Position numbers and translations under genes: made by a program
NCBI GenBank assembly: GCA_002389505.1
Contig: DGPA01000038.1
Span: 1-64,000 of the forward strand
Length of the DNA: 64,000 nucleotides
Direction: 5' to 3'
Source: Halieaceae bacterium UBA4452
Lineage (GTDB): Bacteria > Pseudomonadota > Gammaproteobacteria > Pseudomonadales > Halieaceae
Notes under the pieces: model-generated
What the model saw: only the letters and a program-made list of their open reading frames with translations
Told to the model about the DNA's origin: nothing
The model's database searches: none
Part shown: in pieces, positions 34,714 through 44,489 of the stretch
Numbering within the stretch: the stretch's first letter is position 1
How the letters are laid out: every line of letters begins with the position of its first letter

Positions 34714-36057
34714 TCAAGCGAGAGCGCCGGTAGCTACTTGGTCTAAGGTGCTATCCAACGCTCGCCCTAACTTATCAATGATTTCGTCGACATGCTCTTC
34801 TAGAATGATCAGCGGTGGGCACAAGGCTATCCGGTTGCCGCCAAGCGGTCTGACGATAAGACCATTCTGCTCTGCGGCGGCGGCACAATATTGGCCCACT
34901 CGCATTCCCTCAAACGGACGCTTGGTTGCTTTATCTGCCACCAATTCAAGCGCACCGAGCATCCCCATCCCCGACACTTCACCCACCAACGGATGATCAA
35001 GAAAAGACTCAAGTTTGGTTTGTAGGTACGCGCCAATAACAGCAGCGTGCTCAAAGAGCCTATCGCGTTGATAAATATCGATCACTTTGGCGGCCACGGC
35101 ACAGCCTAAAGGATGCCCGCTATAGGTATAACCATGCCCAAAGACCCCCAGTTCACTGGCCGGTCCAGCAATGGCCTCGGCTATGTCACCGCTGACAATG
35201 GCAGCAGAAACGGGTACATATGCGGAAGACAAGGCTTTTGCACACGCCATCATTTTTGGCCGCATATTCAATCGAGTTGCGCCAAAATCTGTTCCTAGTC
35301 GACCAAAGCCACAAATCACTTCATCGTCCCAGAGTAGAATGCCATAGCGATCCAGTACCGCCTGCACCGCTTCGAAATAGCCTTCAGGAGGAACAATGAC
35401 GCCGCCAGCGCCATTGACCGGCTCTGCAATCATGGCTGCAATGGTGTCGGGGCCCTCCGCGAGGATAAGGTTCTCTAGTTCTACAGCGCGCCTTGCAACA
35501 AATTCTGCCTGACTTTCACCTTCATTGGCACAGCGATAATAATGGGGCGCGCCTGTGCGTAATACCCCGAGCGCATCGAAGGGTAGTTGGAAATGCATGT
35601 GATTAGGGACCAACCCGGTCAACGCGGCAGAGGCGACTGTCACTCCGTGATAACCTTTCTCGCGAGCAATAATTTTGGTGCGCTGCGGCTGCCCCGATGC
35701 CACCGCATAGTAGCGGATAAGCTTAACGAGCGTGTCATTGGCATCCGATCCCGAATTCCCTAAAAATACTTGGGCATTATCTATGGGAACCATGGCAGCC
35801 AGTTTGTCAGCTAACTCAATAGCTGCAGGATGGGTTTTACCACTGAACATGTGACTAAAGCTGAGCTCACGCATCTGACGTGTAGCCGTTTCGATGACTT
35901 CTTCATTGCCATACCCTAACGACGTACACCATAGTCCGGCCATACCCTCAAGGTAGCGCTTTCCTGCTTGATCAAAAATATAGGGCCCTTCACCTCGAGC
36001 AACAATCATCGTTTCGGTTGCCGAAGGGTTAGTGGTGGGATAAATCATTGCGGTCAT
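34714..36057 (-). CDS. Class III omega-aminotransferase (SpuC-like)
   Basis: 447 residues from ATG 36057 (GGGGA 7-8 bases upstream). PLP-site features are FLGNSGSDANDTL, LWDDEVICGFGRLGTDFG and the lysine in MACAKALSSAYVPVSAA. The wording and length match putrescine/omega-amino acid:pyruvate aminotransferases. It is a second member of the type found at 20135-21499. With gabD nearby it could serve GABA, beta-alanine or putrescine breakdown. It is not co-transcribed with glpK. Confidence 0.9.
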   Translation of the reverse strand: MTAMIYPTTNPSATETMIVARGEGPYIFDQAGKRYLEGMAGLWCTSLGYGNEEVIETATRQMRELSFSHMFSGKTHPAAIELADKLAAMVPIDNAQVFLGNSGSDANDTLVKLIRYYAVASGQPQRTKIIAREKGYHGVTVASAALTGLVPNHMHFQLPFDALGVLRTGAPHYYRCANEGESQAEFVARRAVELENLILAEGPDTIAAMIAEPVNGAGGVIVPPEGYFEAVQAVLDRYGILLWDDEVICGFGRLGTDFGATRLNMRPKMMACAKALSSAYVPVSAAIVSGDIAEAIAGPASELGVFGHGYTYSGHPLGCAVAAKVIDIYQRDRLFEHAAVIGAYLQTKLESFLDHPLVGEVSGMGMLGALELVADKATKRPFEGMRVGQYCAAAAEQNGLIVRPLGGNRIALCPPLIILEEHVDEIIDKLGRALDSTLDQVATGALA

Positions 36058-36154
36058 GGTGGCATCCCCAGTAAACAATAGACGTCAGCCACTAATCTAC
36101 CGTTAAGTGCACCACACGCCAAGCACCCACAACGGGTAGTACCGGAGATTCTCG

Positions 36155-36340
36155 CTACTGGGCTTTATTTTTTTCTCTGCCACAGCGCTCACATCGATAG
36201 CGAGTGATCAGCTCTCCGCGATGCACCGCAAAGGGATCGGCTGTCATTATTTTCCATTTGTGATGGCCGTTACGGCAGAGAGTCAGCTTAGCCGGCCGCA
36301 CTGCTTTTCTGGCGCCAAAGGGAAGGACGTCAGCCACCAT
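36155..36340 (-). CDS. Small zinc-ribbon-like protein overlapping glpK
   Basis: 61 residues from ATG 36340, which lies within the end of glpK (11-base overlap, -2 relative frame), giving translational coupling. Potential metal ligands are one cysteine and two histidines in LCRNGHHKWK and the CxxC pair in YRCERCGRE near the C terminus. Similar short proteins with this C-N-G-H-H-K-W ... R-C-x-R-C-G pattern are common but uncharacterised in gammaproteobacteria. A function in glycerol metabolism is not implied. Confidence 0.7.
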   Translation of the reverse strand: MVADVLPFGARKAVRPAKLTLCRNGHHKWKIMTADPFAVHRGELITRYRCERCGREKNKAQ

Positions 36341-37838
36341 GATCACTGCTTAGTTGCGTACGCTGGATGGCTAGTTGCCAGGCAGCCATGCGCTGCGCAC
36401 GCTTTTTGGGCGGCAGATTGACGGTAAACTCACGATCTATACCCCAGACCTTGCTCACCTCTGCACTGGAGCGCCATAACCCGACCCCAAGACCCGCCAA
36501 AAAACAGGCGCCGGCCACCGTCGTTTCAATAGCATTAGGTCGGATGATTTTACGACCCAAATAATCCGCTTGTAGCTGCATGAGTAAGTTGTTCACTGAA
36601 GCACCACCGTCAACCCGCAGAGGCTTCAAGCGAGACCCTAGATCTTGCTCCATCGCGAGCAGAATATCGGCGTTCTGTAAAGCCATCGCTTCGAGTGTGG
36701 CTCTGGCGATGTGCGCACGCCCGGTGCCACGGGTCAAACCACACAGCAGACCGCGCGCATCAGGATTCCAGTAGGGAGCACCAAGTCCCGTCAGGGCCGG
36801 TACAAATTCTACCCCGCCACTGTCCACTACGCTGTTCGCCAAGGGTTCAATATCCGCCGCATTTTTGATAAGTCCAAGCTCATCACGCAACCACTGCACC
36901 GCTGCGCCACACACAAAAGCGCCACCCTCTAAGGCATACTGTAAAGGGCCATCATCACCCAACTGCCAAGCAATGGTTGTCAATAATCCGGCCTCAGAGT
37001 TGACTCGGTTCGCACCCGTATTCATCAAGATGAATGAGCCAGTACCAAAAGTGCACTTTGCTTCCCCCGGTTTGAAGCAAGCCTGACCGAATAACGCAGC
37101 TTGTTGATCTCCGGCAAGGCCCGCTATAGGAATACCGTCAGGCAGTCCTGGAACGCCTTTGGTGCGTCCCACAATTGCGCTGGACGCCCGCACCTCGGGC
37201 AAAATATTCTGTGGCACCGCAAACAATGACAATAACTCGTCGTCCCATTGTCCGGTGTTGATATTGAGCAGCGATGTCCGCGACGCATTGGATACGTCAG
37301 TGGCATGAACCGAGCCCCCGGTCAAACGCCACAGCAAAAACGCATCCATGGTGCCCGCAGCTACTTTTCCCTGCTTTAAGCGACGCTCAATACCCTGCGT
37401 GTTGTTAAGCAACCAGCGATATTTGCTGGCCGAAAAATAAGGATCTAACATCAGGCCAGTTTTGGATTTTACCAACGGCTCATGCCCTGCCGCTCGCAGC
37501 GACTGACAGAACTCGGTGGTGCGACGACATTGCCAAACAATGGCGTTGTTGAGCGCTTTACCCGAATCTCGATCCCATAACATCGCGGTTTCCCGCTGGT
37601 TGGTAATGCCTATAGCAACGATGTGTGTCGACGTTGGGTTGCGTCCCTTGAATAACGCCCGACACCCTTTTAACACCGATGTCCAGATGGTTTCCGGATC
37701 ATGCTCTACCCAGCCTGGTTGGGGGTAATACTGCGGGAATTCGTGATTAACACTGTTCAGCAAGCGTCCACTAGCATCCATGAGCGCAACTGTTGTGCCA
37801 GTCGTACCCTGGTCAATCGCTAAAATCACATCAGCCAC
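36330..37838 (-). CDS. glpK: Glycerol kinase
   Basis: 502 residues of the FGGY kinase family. It begins VILAIDQGTTGTTVALMD (phosphate-binding 1) and shows QRETAMLWD, the glycerol-site NAIVWQCRRT, WLLNNTQG, AGLAGDQQAALFGQ, and the C-terminal signature DGGASVNNLLMQLQADYLG. It phosphorylates glycerol with ATP to sn-glycerol-3-phosphate in the cytoplasm. No glpF or glpD lies next to it. Its 3-prime end overlaps the small zinc-ribbon gene. Confidence 0.97.
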   Translation of the reverse strand: MADVILAIDQGTTGTTVALMDASGRLLNSVNHEFPQYYPQPGWVEHDPETIWTSVLKGCRALFKGRNPTSTHIVAIGITNQRETAMLWDRDSGKALNNAIVWQCRRTTEFCQSLRAAGHEPLVKSKTGLMLDPYFSASKYRWLLNNTQGIERRLKQGKVAAGTMDAFLLWRLTGGSVHATDVSNASRTSLLNINTGQWDDELLSLFAVPQNILPEVRASSAIVGRTKGVPGLPDGIPIAGLAGDQQAALFGQACFKPGEAKCTFGTGSFILMNTGANRVNSEAGLLTTIAWQLGDDGPLQYALEGGAFVCGAAVQWLRDELGLIKNAADIEPLANSVVDSGGVEFVPALTGLGAPYWNPDARGLLCGLTRGTGRAHIARATLEAMALQNADILLAMEQDLGSRLKPLRVDGGASVNNLLMQLQADYLGRKIIRPNAIETTVAGACFLAGLGVGLWRSSAEVSKVWGIDREFTVNLPPKKRAQRMAAWQLAIQRTQLSSDHGG

Positions 37839-37876
37839 CCTGTACTCCTACGATCCGGGGTCGAGAGACACTCTGT

Positions 37877-37900
37877 AAAAAAAAGGCGCCCTCGGGCGCC
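37877..37900 (-). terminator. Rho-independent terminator of the aldehyde dehydrogenase gene
   Basis: On the minus strand GGCGCC-CGAG-GGCGCC forms a compact hairpin with a 4-base loop followed by eight T residues, ten bases past the aldehyde dehydrogenase stop. Confidence 0.88.
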
Positions 37901-37909
37901 CTAAGTCAA

Positions 37910-39343
37910 CTACGCTGCTCCGTAGCCTTCAATAGCTTTGATCTCCAGGTAATCGGTAAAGCCGTGGGCACCCCACTCTCGGCCATTTCCCGACTGCTTG
38001 AACCCGCCAAAAGGAACGTCGGTACCGCCAGAGGCGCCATTTAAGTGGATATTTCCCGCACGAATGCGCGTTGCCACTTTGCGTGCACGATCAATATCGC
38101 CACTTTGAACATAGCCCGCCAAACCATAGGGCGTGTCGTTAGCAATGCGAATAGCCTGCTCTTCGCTATCGTAAGGAATCATCACAAGCACTGGGCCAAA
38201 AATTTCCTCTCGAGCAATCGTCATGTCATTGTTGACATCTGAAAATACGGTCGGACGAACGTAGTAACCACAGTCGATGCCCTCAGGCAAACCCGGTCCA
38301 CCACAGACTAGCTTCGCTCCCTCGTCGATGCCCTTGGTAATTAACGCCTGAATTTTATCCCACTGCACTTTAGAGACGACTGGGCCCATTGTTGTGGCCG
38401 CATCAGACGTGTCACCAATGCACACTTTAGTGCTAGTCACTTCAGCGGCAATGGCTTCAGCATCGGCCAATTTAGCGCGAGGGACCAACATACGTGAGGG
38501 CGCGTTACAGGACTGGCCCGTATTGTTATACATGTGTAGCACCCCTCCGGTGACCGCAGCCGCTAGATCCGCATCATCGAGGATAATATTAGGCGATTTA
38601 CCGCCTAGCTCTTGGGTCACTCGTTTGACAGTAGGTGCGGCATTCTGCGCCACTAATGAGCCTGCTCGGGTCGATCCGGTAAAAGACATCATATCGACAT
38701 CTGGATGCACTGACAGGGCGGTACCGACCGTTGGGCCGTCGCCATTGACCAAATTAAATACGCCGGCTGGCATGCCCGCCTCGTGCAAAATTTCCGCATA
38801 AATATAGGCCGACAACGGCGCGACCTCGCTGGGCTTGAGGATCATCGTGCAACCCACAGCGAGGGCTGGTGCGACCTTGCAGCTCACCTGATTCAATGGC
38901 CAGTTCCATGGGGTGATCAAACCACAGACACCAATAGGTTCTTTCACCACTCGGTGGTCACCGAGATCCTCGGTAAACGAGAATGTCTTTAGCACTTTAG
39001 CCGCCTCCATGAGGTGACCGAGACCCGCGTAAGCTTGGGCACTTGACGCCAAACTAATGGGGGCACCCATTTCCAATCGAATGGCTTCCGCTAGCTCGCC
39101 AACACGCCCTTTATAGATGCCTATAATGCGCTCGAGCAGCGCAACACGCTCGTCAATAGTGGTTTGGCTGAAGGTTTCAAACGCCGCTTTTGCGGCTGCT
39201 ACCGCCTTATCAACATCGGCTTTGCTGCCAAGGGAAATAGTCGCACATACTTCCTCATCAGCCGGGTTGAGCACATCGAAGTCATGGGGAACTGCTGGGT
39301 CAACCCACTCACCGTTTATATAAAACTGTTTGTATTCGCGCAT
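37910..39343 (-). CDS. NAD(P)-dependent aldehyde dehydrogenase
   Basis: 477 residues. ALDH motifs: ITPWNWPLNQVSCKVAPALAVG, the general-base E in TQELGGKSPN, catalytic cysteine in TGQSCNAPSRML (about residue 278), and FGGFKQSGNGREWG at the end. It belongs to the broad class of fatty/aromatic aldehyde dehydrogenases; the substrate is undefined. It carries its own terminator and is divergent from an acyl-CoA dehydrogenase gene, a fit for oxidation of an aldehyde to an acid that feeds beta-oxidation. Confidence 0.93.
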   Translation of the reverse strand: MREYKQFYINGEWVDPAVPHDFDVLNPADEEVCATISLGSKADVDKAVAAAKAAFETFSQTTIDERVALLERIIGIYKGRVGELAEAIRLEMGAPISLASSAQAYAGLGHLMEAAKVLKTFSFTEDLGDHRVVKEPIGVCGLITPWNWPLNQVSCKVAPALAVGCTMILKPSEVAPLSAYIYAEILHEAGMPAGVFNLVNGDGPTVGTALSVHPDVDMMSFTGSTRAGSLVAQNAAPTVKRVTQELGGKSPNIILDDADLAAAVTGGVLHMYNNTGQSCNAPSRMLVPRAKLADAEAIAAEVTSTKVCIGDTSDAATTMGPVVSKVQWDKIQALITKGIDEGAKLVCGGPGLPEGIDCGYYVRPTVFSDVNNDMTIAREEIFGPVLVMIPYDSEEQAIRIANDTPYGLAGYVQSGDIDRARKVATRIRAGNIHLNGASGGTDVPFGGFKQSGNGREWGAHGFTDYLEIKAIEGYGAA

Positions 39344-39653
39344 AGCATCCTCAGTTATTGTGTTAGTGAACCTTAGTCGTTAACGTTAACGCCTGTCATT
39401 GGAAGTGACGTCGCTTTGTCTGACGGTGACAGTATTGTACCCGTTTTAAACCACCAACGCTGCGGTTGACCCACCACAGTAGCTGAGCCCATCGCACCGA
39501 TAGCATCCTTCGATTGGACCGTGAAGCGCGGCAACTGAAAGCCTGCCAAACGCCGCGCTAGCCGCCGTCAGCACCCTCGACGCGTAGCACTTTGCGTTTA
39601 TAAACACATGTCGTCATACTGAATAGAAGGAAAAACATACCGAGGATTTCGCA
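39344..39653. promoter_or_regulatory. Divergent spacer with a perfect 12-base palindrome
   Basis: The 310-base region between the divergent aldehyde and acyl-CoA dehydrogenase genes contains GTTAACGTTAAC (39379-39390), a perfect palindrome 36 bases upstream of the aldehyde dehydrogenase start. It may be an operator for a TetR- or LacI-type regulator. No such regulator gene is adjacent. Nothing else is recognised. Confidence 0.4.
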
Positions 39654-40805
39654 ATGAATCAAGCCATCGATTTCGACGAAACGACGTTATTTCGCGATAT
39701 GGCGATCCGCGCCTTCAAACAGGAAATTGCGCCCTATTTTGAGGAGTGGGAAGCCCAGCAAACGGTGCCGCGGACCCTTTGGCATACCCTCGGGCAGGCG
39801 GGATTGCTGTGCCCGGATGTCGATGAAGATTACGGCGGTGCTGGCACCTCACCAATGGTCACTCTTGCCATGATCGAAGAGCTCTCTCGCCTTGGCTTTG
39901 GCGGTATAGCGACAGGCTATGGCATTCACTCCAATATTGTTGCTCCATACCTTTCGCGTCACGGGACCGCCGAACAAAAAGCGCAATGGTTACCGAAGAT
40001 GGTCTCTGGAGAGTGCGTGGGCGCCTTAGCGATGACCGAACCCGGTGCAGGATCAGACGTGCAAGGTATACGGACACAGGCCGTCCGTGACGGTGACGAA
40101 TGGCTGCTTAATGGCTCAAAGATCTTTATCACCAACGGCATCCACGCTGATCTTGTTATTGTGGCTGCAATAACCGACCCGGGTAAAGGCGCGAAGGGCA
40201 CCTCACTCTTTCTCGTTGACGCTCACGCGCCGGGCTTTGAGAAATCAAAGAAAATAGAAAAAATTGGCCAACATACCTCCGACACGGCGCTTCTGTTTTT
40301 TACCGATGTCCGCTTGCCCGCCAGCGCATTGCTCGGTGAGGTCAACAAGGGATTCGCTATTCTAATGGACGAATTACCGCGCGAGCGTTTGGGCATTGCT
40401 GCGCAGGCCGTAGGGGCCTCTGAGGGTGCGCTGGCGATCACCGTCGACTATGTCCAAGAGCGCGAAGCCTTCGGTCAAAAAATCAGTCAGTTTCAAAATA
40501 CCCGCTTTAAACTCGCCGAGGCCAAAACCGAGATCGCCCTGAATCGAGCGCTGTATGAGAAATATGCTGACAAGTATACCCGCCAAGCGCTCACCACTGA
40601 CGAAGCCGCTATGCTCAAGTTAGCCAGCTGTGAAATGCAATGCAAAGTGGCCGACCAGTGTCTGCAGTTATTCGGCGGCTACGGCTACACAACGGAGTAC
40701 CCAATATCCCGCTTCTATACCGATGCCCGTATCCAAACCATTTACGGCGGTTCATCTGAGATCATGCGTGAGTTAGTTGCTCGTTCAATACTGGGCCGTG
40801 CCTAG
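39654..40805 (+). CDS. Acyl-CoA dehydrogenase
   Basis: 383 residues of the standard mitochondrial-type ACAD family. FAD-site motifs ALAMTEPGAGSDVQGI and WLLNGSKIFITNG are present, as is QLFGGYGYTTEYP. The catalytic glutamate is in IYGGSSEIM near the C terminus (position 368 region), as in short/medium/long-chain enzymes. It introduces the alpha-beta double bond in acyl-CoA with electron transfer to ETF. No further beta-oxidation gene adjoins. Chain-length specificity is unknown. Confidence 0.95.
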   Translation: MNQAIDFDETTLFRDMAIRAFKQEIAPYFEEWEAQQTVPRTLWHTLGQAGLLCPDVDEDYGGAGTSPMVTLAMIEELSRLGFGGIATGYGIHSNIVAPYLSRHGTAEQKAQWLPKMVSGECVGALAMTEPGAGSDVQGIRTQAVRDGDEWLLNGSKIFITNGIHADLVIVAAITDPGKGAKGTSLFLVDAHAPGFEKSKKIEKIGQHTSDTALLFFTDVRLPASALLGEVNKGFAILMDELPRERLGIAAQAVGASEGALAITVDYVQEREAFGQKISQFQNTRFKLAEAKTEIALNRALYEKYADKYTRQALTTDEAAMLKLASCEMQCKVADQCLQLFGGYGYTTEYPISRFYTDARIQTIYGGSSEIMRELVARSILGRA

Positions 40806-40863
40806 GTGGTACTGATCCACACCTAACTGAAGTTTTGTTAAGCCTACCGGAGAGCGACAGCCA

Positions 40864-42660
40864 GTGCTTAAACCTTATTGCTTAGTGCACACCATTCGTG
40901 CGATCGCGGCACCGCTATGTATCGCGCCCTTAATAGCGGCGATCAGCGTACTCAGCTACGCCCAGGAGTCGATGGTAGAGAACATCATTGATGAGCATTG
41001 GGCATGGGTATTATCAGAGTATCCCGAGATGCGGCTAGAATATGGCGACCGATCGGGTAATACCTTATGGTCAGACGTCAGTCCTAGTGCTCATCAACGG
41101 CGCTATGAGCAACAACAAGCCTTTGTAAATGCCTTGACGGCCATTGAGCCCTCAAGTTTAGGCAGTGAATCTCGCCTGAATCGGACCATGTTACTGCGGG
41201 AATTACGAGACGACATCGCCGATTACGAAAATGGCATGCACCTCATGGCCATTAACATGCGTAGCGGCCCGCAGCATCAATACACCATGGCTGAGCGGCT
41301 ATCTTTCACCTCAGAACAGGACTACCGCGACTGGCTAGAGCGCCTCAAAGCACTTCCCAGTCTACTCACACAGACTCAACGGCTGCTTCAACAAGGCATT
41401 GCGCAACAGCGGACCCAGGCAGATATCGTCATGCGACGTGTTCCTGATCAGATAAGCCGAGTGATCACTGACGACATCACAAACAGCCCCTATTACGCCG
41501 TCTTTAGAGACATCCCTGACGCTATCGATACCGATACCGCAAAGGCGCTGAAAATCAGTGCCCAACAAGTCATCAGTGAGATCATTAACCCTGCCTACCG
41601 CCGTTTTGGCACTTTCATGGCCGACGAGTATCTGAGCGCCACACGACAACAACCGGGCCTAGGTAGTTTACCTCAGGGCAAAGCGGCGTACCGTCAGCAG
41701 GTGGCGAAATATACGACCACAGATCTGACCCCAGAAGCGATTCACCAAATCGGTATCGATGAGGTCGCTCGTATTCGTCACGCTATGCTGGGTGTCATTG
41801 ACGCCGTTGGATTTGAGGGTGATATCGAAGCATTTAATGAGTTCTTAAGAACTGATCCACAATTTTATTACCCTACCCCAGAAGCGCTGCTAGAGGGCTA
41901 CCAGGCCATCTCTAAACGGCTGGATCCACAGCTCATTCAGCTATTTGGGAAGCTACCGCGGATGCCCTACGGCGTGCGCCCAATCCCAGCAGCAATAGCG
42001 CCCGATACTACCACCGCTTACTATATGCGACCCGCCGTTGATGGCTCACGACCCGGTTGGTATTACGTCAACCTGTATCGACCCGAGGTACGACCCATAT
42101 TTGAAATGGAGGTCTTGAGCGTTCATGAAAGTGTGCCTGGCCACCACTTGCAAATCGCGCTCGCCCAAGAGCTAGGCAATCTTCCCCATTTTCGGCGTAA
42201 TAGTAGTGTCACCGCCTTCATCGAAGGCTGGGGGCTCTACTCAGAGCGCTTGGGCTACGACATGGGCCTGTACCAAGATCCGTATTCACGTTACGGACAG
42301 CTGGTGTATGACATGTGGCGAGCAGTGCGCTTGGTCGTCGATACGGGCATACACTATTTTGGCTGGACTCGACAGCAGGCTATCGACTACTTCAAAGCCA
42401 ACGCCGCCAAAACTGAAGCCGATATTACCAATGAAATCGATCGCTATATTGGCTGGCCCGGACAGGCGCTGGCCTACAAAATAGGACAGCTCAAAATACT
42501 GGCACTCAGGACCGAGGCGGAACAAGCTCTCGGGGACAAGTTTGATATTCGAGCGTTTCATGACGAGCTCCTCGGCGCCGGCGCTATTCCGTTAGATGCC
42601 TTGGAGGCTCGTATGCGAGAGTGGCTTCACAGGACGCTCAATAGCACCACCGACCCATAG
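40864..42660 (+). CDS. DUF885 family protein, probable secreted zinc peptidase
   Basis: 598 residues from GTG 40864 with GGAGAG about 10 bases upstream. The N terminus is a signal peptide (APLCIAPLIAAISVLSYA-QE), so it is probably periplasmic. The family hallmark HESVPGHHLQIALAQE (H421, E422, H427, H428) looks like a zinc site, with a second acid in FIEGWGLYSERLG. DUF885 proteins are predicted metallopeptidases of broad distribution with few characterised members. The gene follows the acyl-CoA dehydrogenase by 58 bases and may share its transcript. Confidence 0.9.
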   Translation: MLKPYCLVHTIRAIAAPLCIAPLIAAISVLSYAQESMVENIIDEHWAWVLSEYPEMRLEYGDRSGNTLWSDVSPSAHQRRYEQQQAFVNALTAIEPSSLGSESRLNRTMLLRELRDDIADYENGMHLMAINMRSGPQHQYTMAERLSFTSEQDYRDWLERLKALPSLLTQTQRLLQQGIAQQRTQADIVMRRVPDQISRVITDDITNSPYYAVFRDIPDAIDTDTAKALKISAQQVISEIINPAYRRFGTFMADEYLSATRQQPGLGSLPQGKAAYRQQVAKYTTTDLTPEAIHQIGIDEVARIRHAMLGVIDAVGFEGDIEAFNEFLRTDPQFYYPTPEALLEGYQAISKRLDPQLIQLFGKLPRMPYGVRPIPAAIAPDTTTAYYMRPAVDGSRPGWYYVNLYRPEVRPIFEMEVLSVHESVPGHHLQIALAQELGNLPHFRRNSSVTAFIEGWGLYSERLGYDMGLYQDPYSRYGQLVYDMWRAVRLVVDTGIHYFGWTRQQAIDYFKANAAKTEADITNEIDRYIGWPGQALAYKIGQLKILALRTEAEQALGDKFDIRAFHDELLGAGAIPLDALEARMREWLHRTLNSTTDP

Positions 42661-42686
42661 CCCAGGTTCATGAACGCAAGAACCGA

Positions 42687-44486
42687 TCAAAACCAGTCTG
42701 GATTCATGGCGTAGGTGGTGGCGTCGAGCTGGCAAAGTAGCTCTGCCCAGACCGACGTTTGTGGCAGCTCCCAGCGGGCAAAGTAATTCATAGCCTGTAA
42801 CTTTCCTCGATAAAAAGCCTCATCTGCCGACGCAGATTCCAAGCGTTCAATGGCCGTTATACCCTGCTTAAGCCACATCCAACCGACCACCACATGACCA
42901 AAAAATTCGAGGTAACGGACCGAGTTAGCCATGACTAGATCAATATCCTCAGTGACCCTAGCCGCCAGCAATATCTCGGTCGTTCGCTGCAGATCGGTTA
43001 GTGCTGTTTCCAGGGCAGCGTGCATGGTAGCAAGTTCAGAAACACCCTCAGCCCGCTCCAAATCCGCTTTAATGGCGTTAACGGCGCGCGTGTAGCCCGC
43101 CATACCATTGGCCGGAACTTTTCGCCCCAACAAGTCTAAAGACTGAATGCCCGTTGTTCCTTCATGAATCGGATTCAAGCGATTATCTCGGTACATGAGT
43201 TCGACAGGATGATCGTTGGTGTAGCCCGCACCGCCGAGTACTTGAATAGCCAGGTCATTGGCTTTGGGGCCGTACTCTGACGGCCATGTTTTGACAATAG
43301 GCGTTAGGAAGTCGAGTAGTTCAAACGCGGCTTCGCGCGCGCTGGATAGCGGATGAGTCTTCCAATCGTCTACCAACTGAGAGGCGTATAAACACAGGCT
43401 CCATCCTCCTTCAGCGTAGGCCTTTTGTGCCAAGAGTAATCGCCGTATGTCGGCGTGCTCTATGAGCATGACCGGTTCAGAGAGCGGATCTTTGCAGGAT
43501 GGTTTGCGCCCCTGAGGACGCTCTCGGGCGTAATCAAGACTGTATTGGTAACCACACATAGCCAATGTTGCGCCGCTGGTGCCGACCATGACACGCGCCT
43601 CGTTCATCATATAAAACATGTACTTCAACCCCTGATGGGGTTCACCGACCAGATAGGCAACTGCGCCCTCATCTTCACCAAAGTTGAGTGCTGTCGACGT
43701 CTGTCCCCGACCACCCATCTTGTGGAACAGGCCGGCTAATTGAACATCATTACGTTCACCCAGAGAACCATCTTCGTTGACCAGTATTTTTGGACAAATA
43801 AACAGTGAGATGCCTTTAACCCCGGGTGGTGCACCTTCTATGCGCGCCAATACCGCATGAACAATATTACTTGATAGCTCATGATCACCCCCAGAAATCC
43901 AGATTTTGTTGCCAAACAGTCGAAAAGTGCCATCGCTTTGTGGGACTGCTTTGGTGCGCATATCGGCTAAGCTTGAACCCGCCTGCGGCTCAGACAAAGC
44001 CATTGTGCCAGCAAATTCACCCCTTCGAAGGCGCGGCACCCAGGTATCAATCTGTGCCTTGGAGCCGTGAGCCTCTAAAAGATTGGCGTTAGCCGCTGTC
44101 ACTGCGTGAAAACCATTGGTAGTACTGGCTGCGGCAGTGAGATAACCCGTAGCGCATGAGGACACCACCAAGGGCAGTTGCATGCCACCCATATCATAGT
44201 TTTGATCAGGACAAATAAGCCCTGCCTCAGCTACAGCGTCATACGCGCGCTTAATTTCGGGGATCATGATGACCTTTTCACCGTCCCAATCGGGTTGATT
44301 TAAGTCGACCTTGGCACGTATCGGAAGGAAGAATTCCTGAGCTATTTTTTCGGCAATGTCTAACGCGGCATTAAACGACTCGCGATTATGATCAGCATAA
44401 CGCTCGCGGCTCGTCAGAGCCTCGACGTTGAACATTTCATACAAATAGAATTCGAGATCTCGGCGGGATAGGAGTGGTGCTGGCAT
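42687..44486 (-). CDS. Long acyl-CoA dehydrogenase with C-terminal domain (DmdC-like)
   Basis: 599 residues, the length of the DmdC / long FadE-like group rather than standard ACADs. N-terminal extension EFYLYEMFNVEAL, FAD-site motifs TMALSEPQAGSSLADM and KIWISGGDHE, and the catalytic glutamate in PIHEGTTGIQSLDLLGRK. The last ~130 residues form the extra ACAD C-terminal domain. Members act on methylmercaptopropionyl-CoA or short/medium acyl-CoA; sequence does not choose between them. It is 3 bases downstream of the SMP-30-type gene and may share a transcript. Confidence 0.92.
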   Translation of the reverse strand: MPAPLLSRRDLEFYLYEMFNVEALTSRERYADHNRESFNAALDIAEKIAQEFFLPIRAKVDLNQPDWDGEKVIMIPEIKRAYDAVAEAGLICPDQNYDMGGMQLPLVVSSCATGYLTAAASTTNGFHAVTAANANLLEAHGSKAQIDTWVPRLRRGEFAGTMALSEPQAGSSLADMRTKAVPQSDGTFRLFGNKIWISGGDHELSSNIVHAVLARIEGAPPGVKGISLFICPKILVNEDGSLGERNDVQLAGLFHKMGGRGQTSTALNFGEDEGAVAYLVGEPHQGLKYMFYMMNEARVMVGTSGATLAMCGYQYSLDYARERPQGRKPSCKDPLSEPVMLIEHADIRRLLLAQKAYAEGGWSLCLYASQLVDDWKTHPLSSAREAAFELLDFLTPIVKTWPSEYGPKANDLAIQVLGGAGYTNDHPVELMYRDNRLNPIHEGTTGIQSLDLLGRKVPANGMAGYTRAVNAIKADLERAEGVSELATMHAALETALTDLQRTTEILLAARVTEDIDLVMANSVRYLEFFGHVVVGWMWLKQGITAIERLESASADEAFYRGKLQAMNYFARWELPQTSVWAELLCQLDATTYAMNPDWF

Positions 44487-44489
44487 AAG

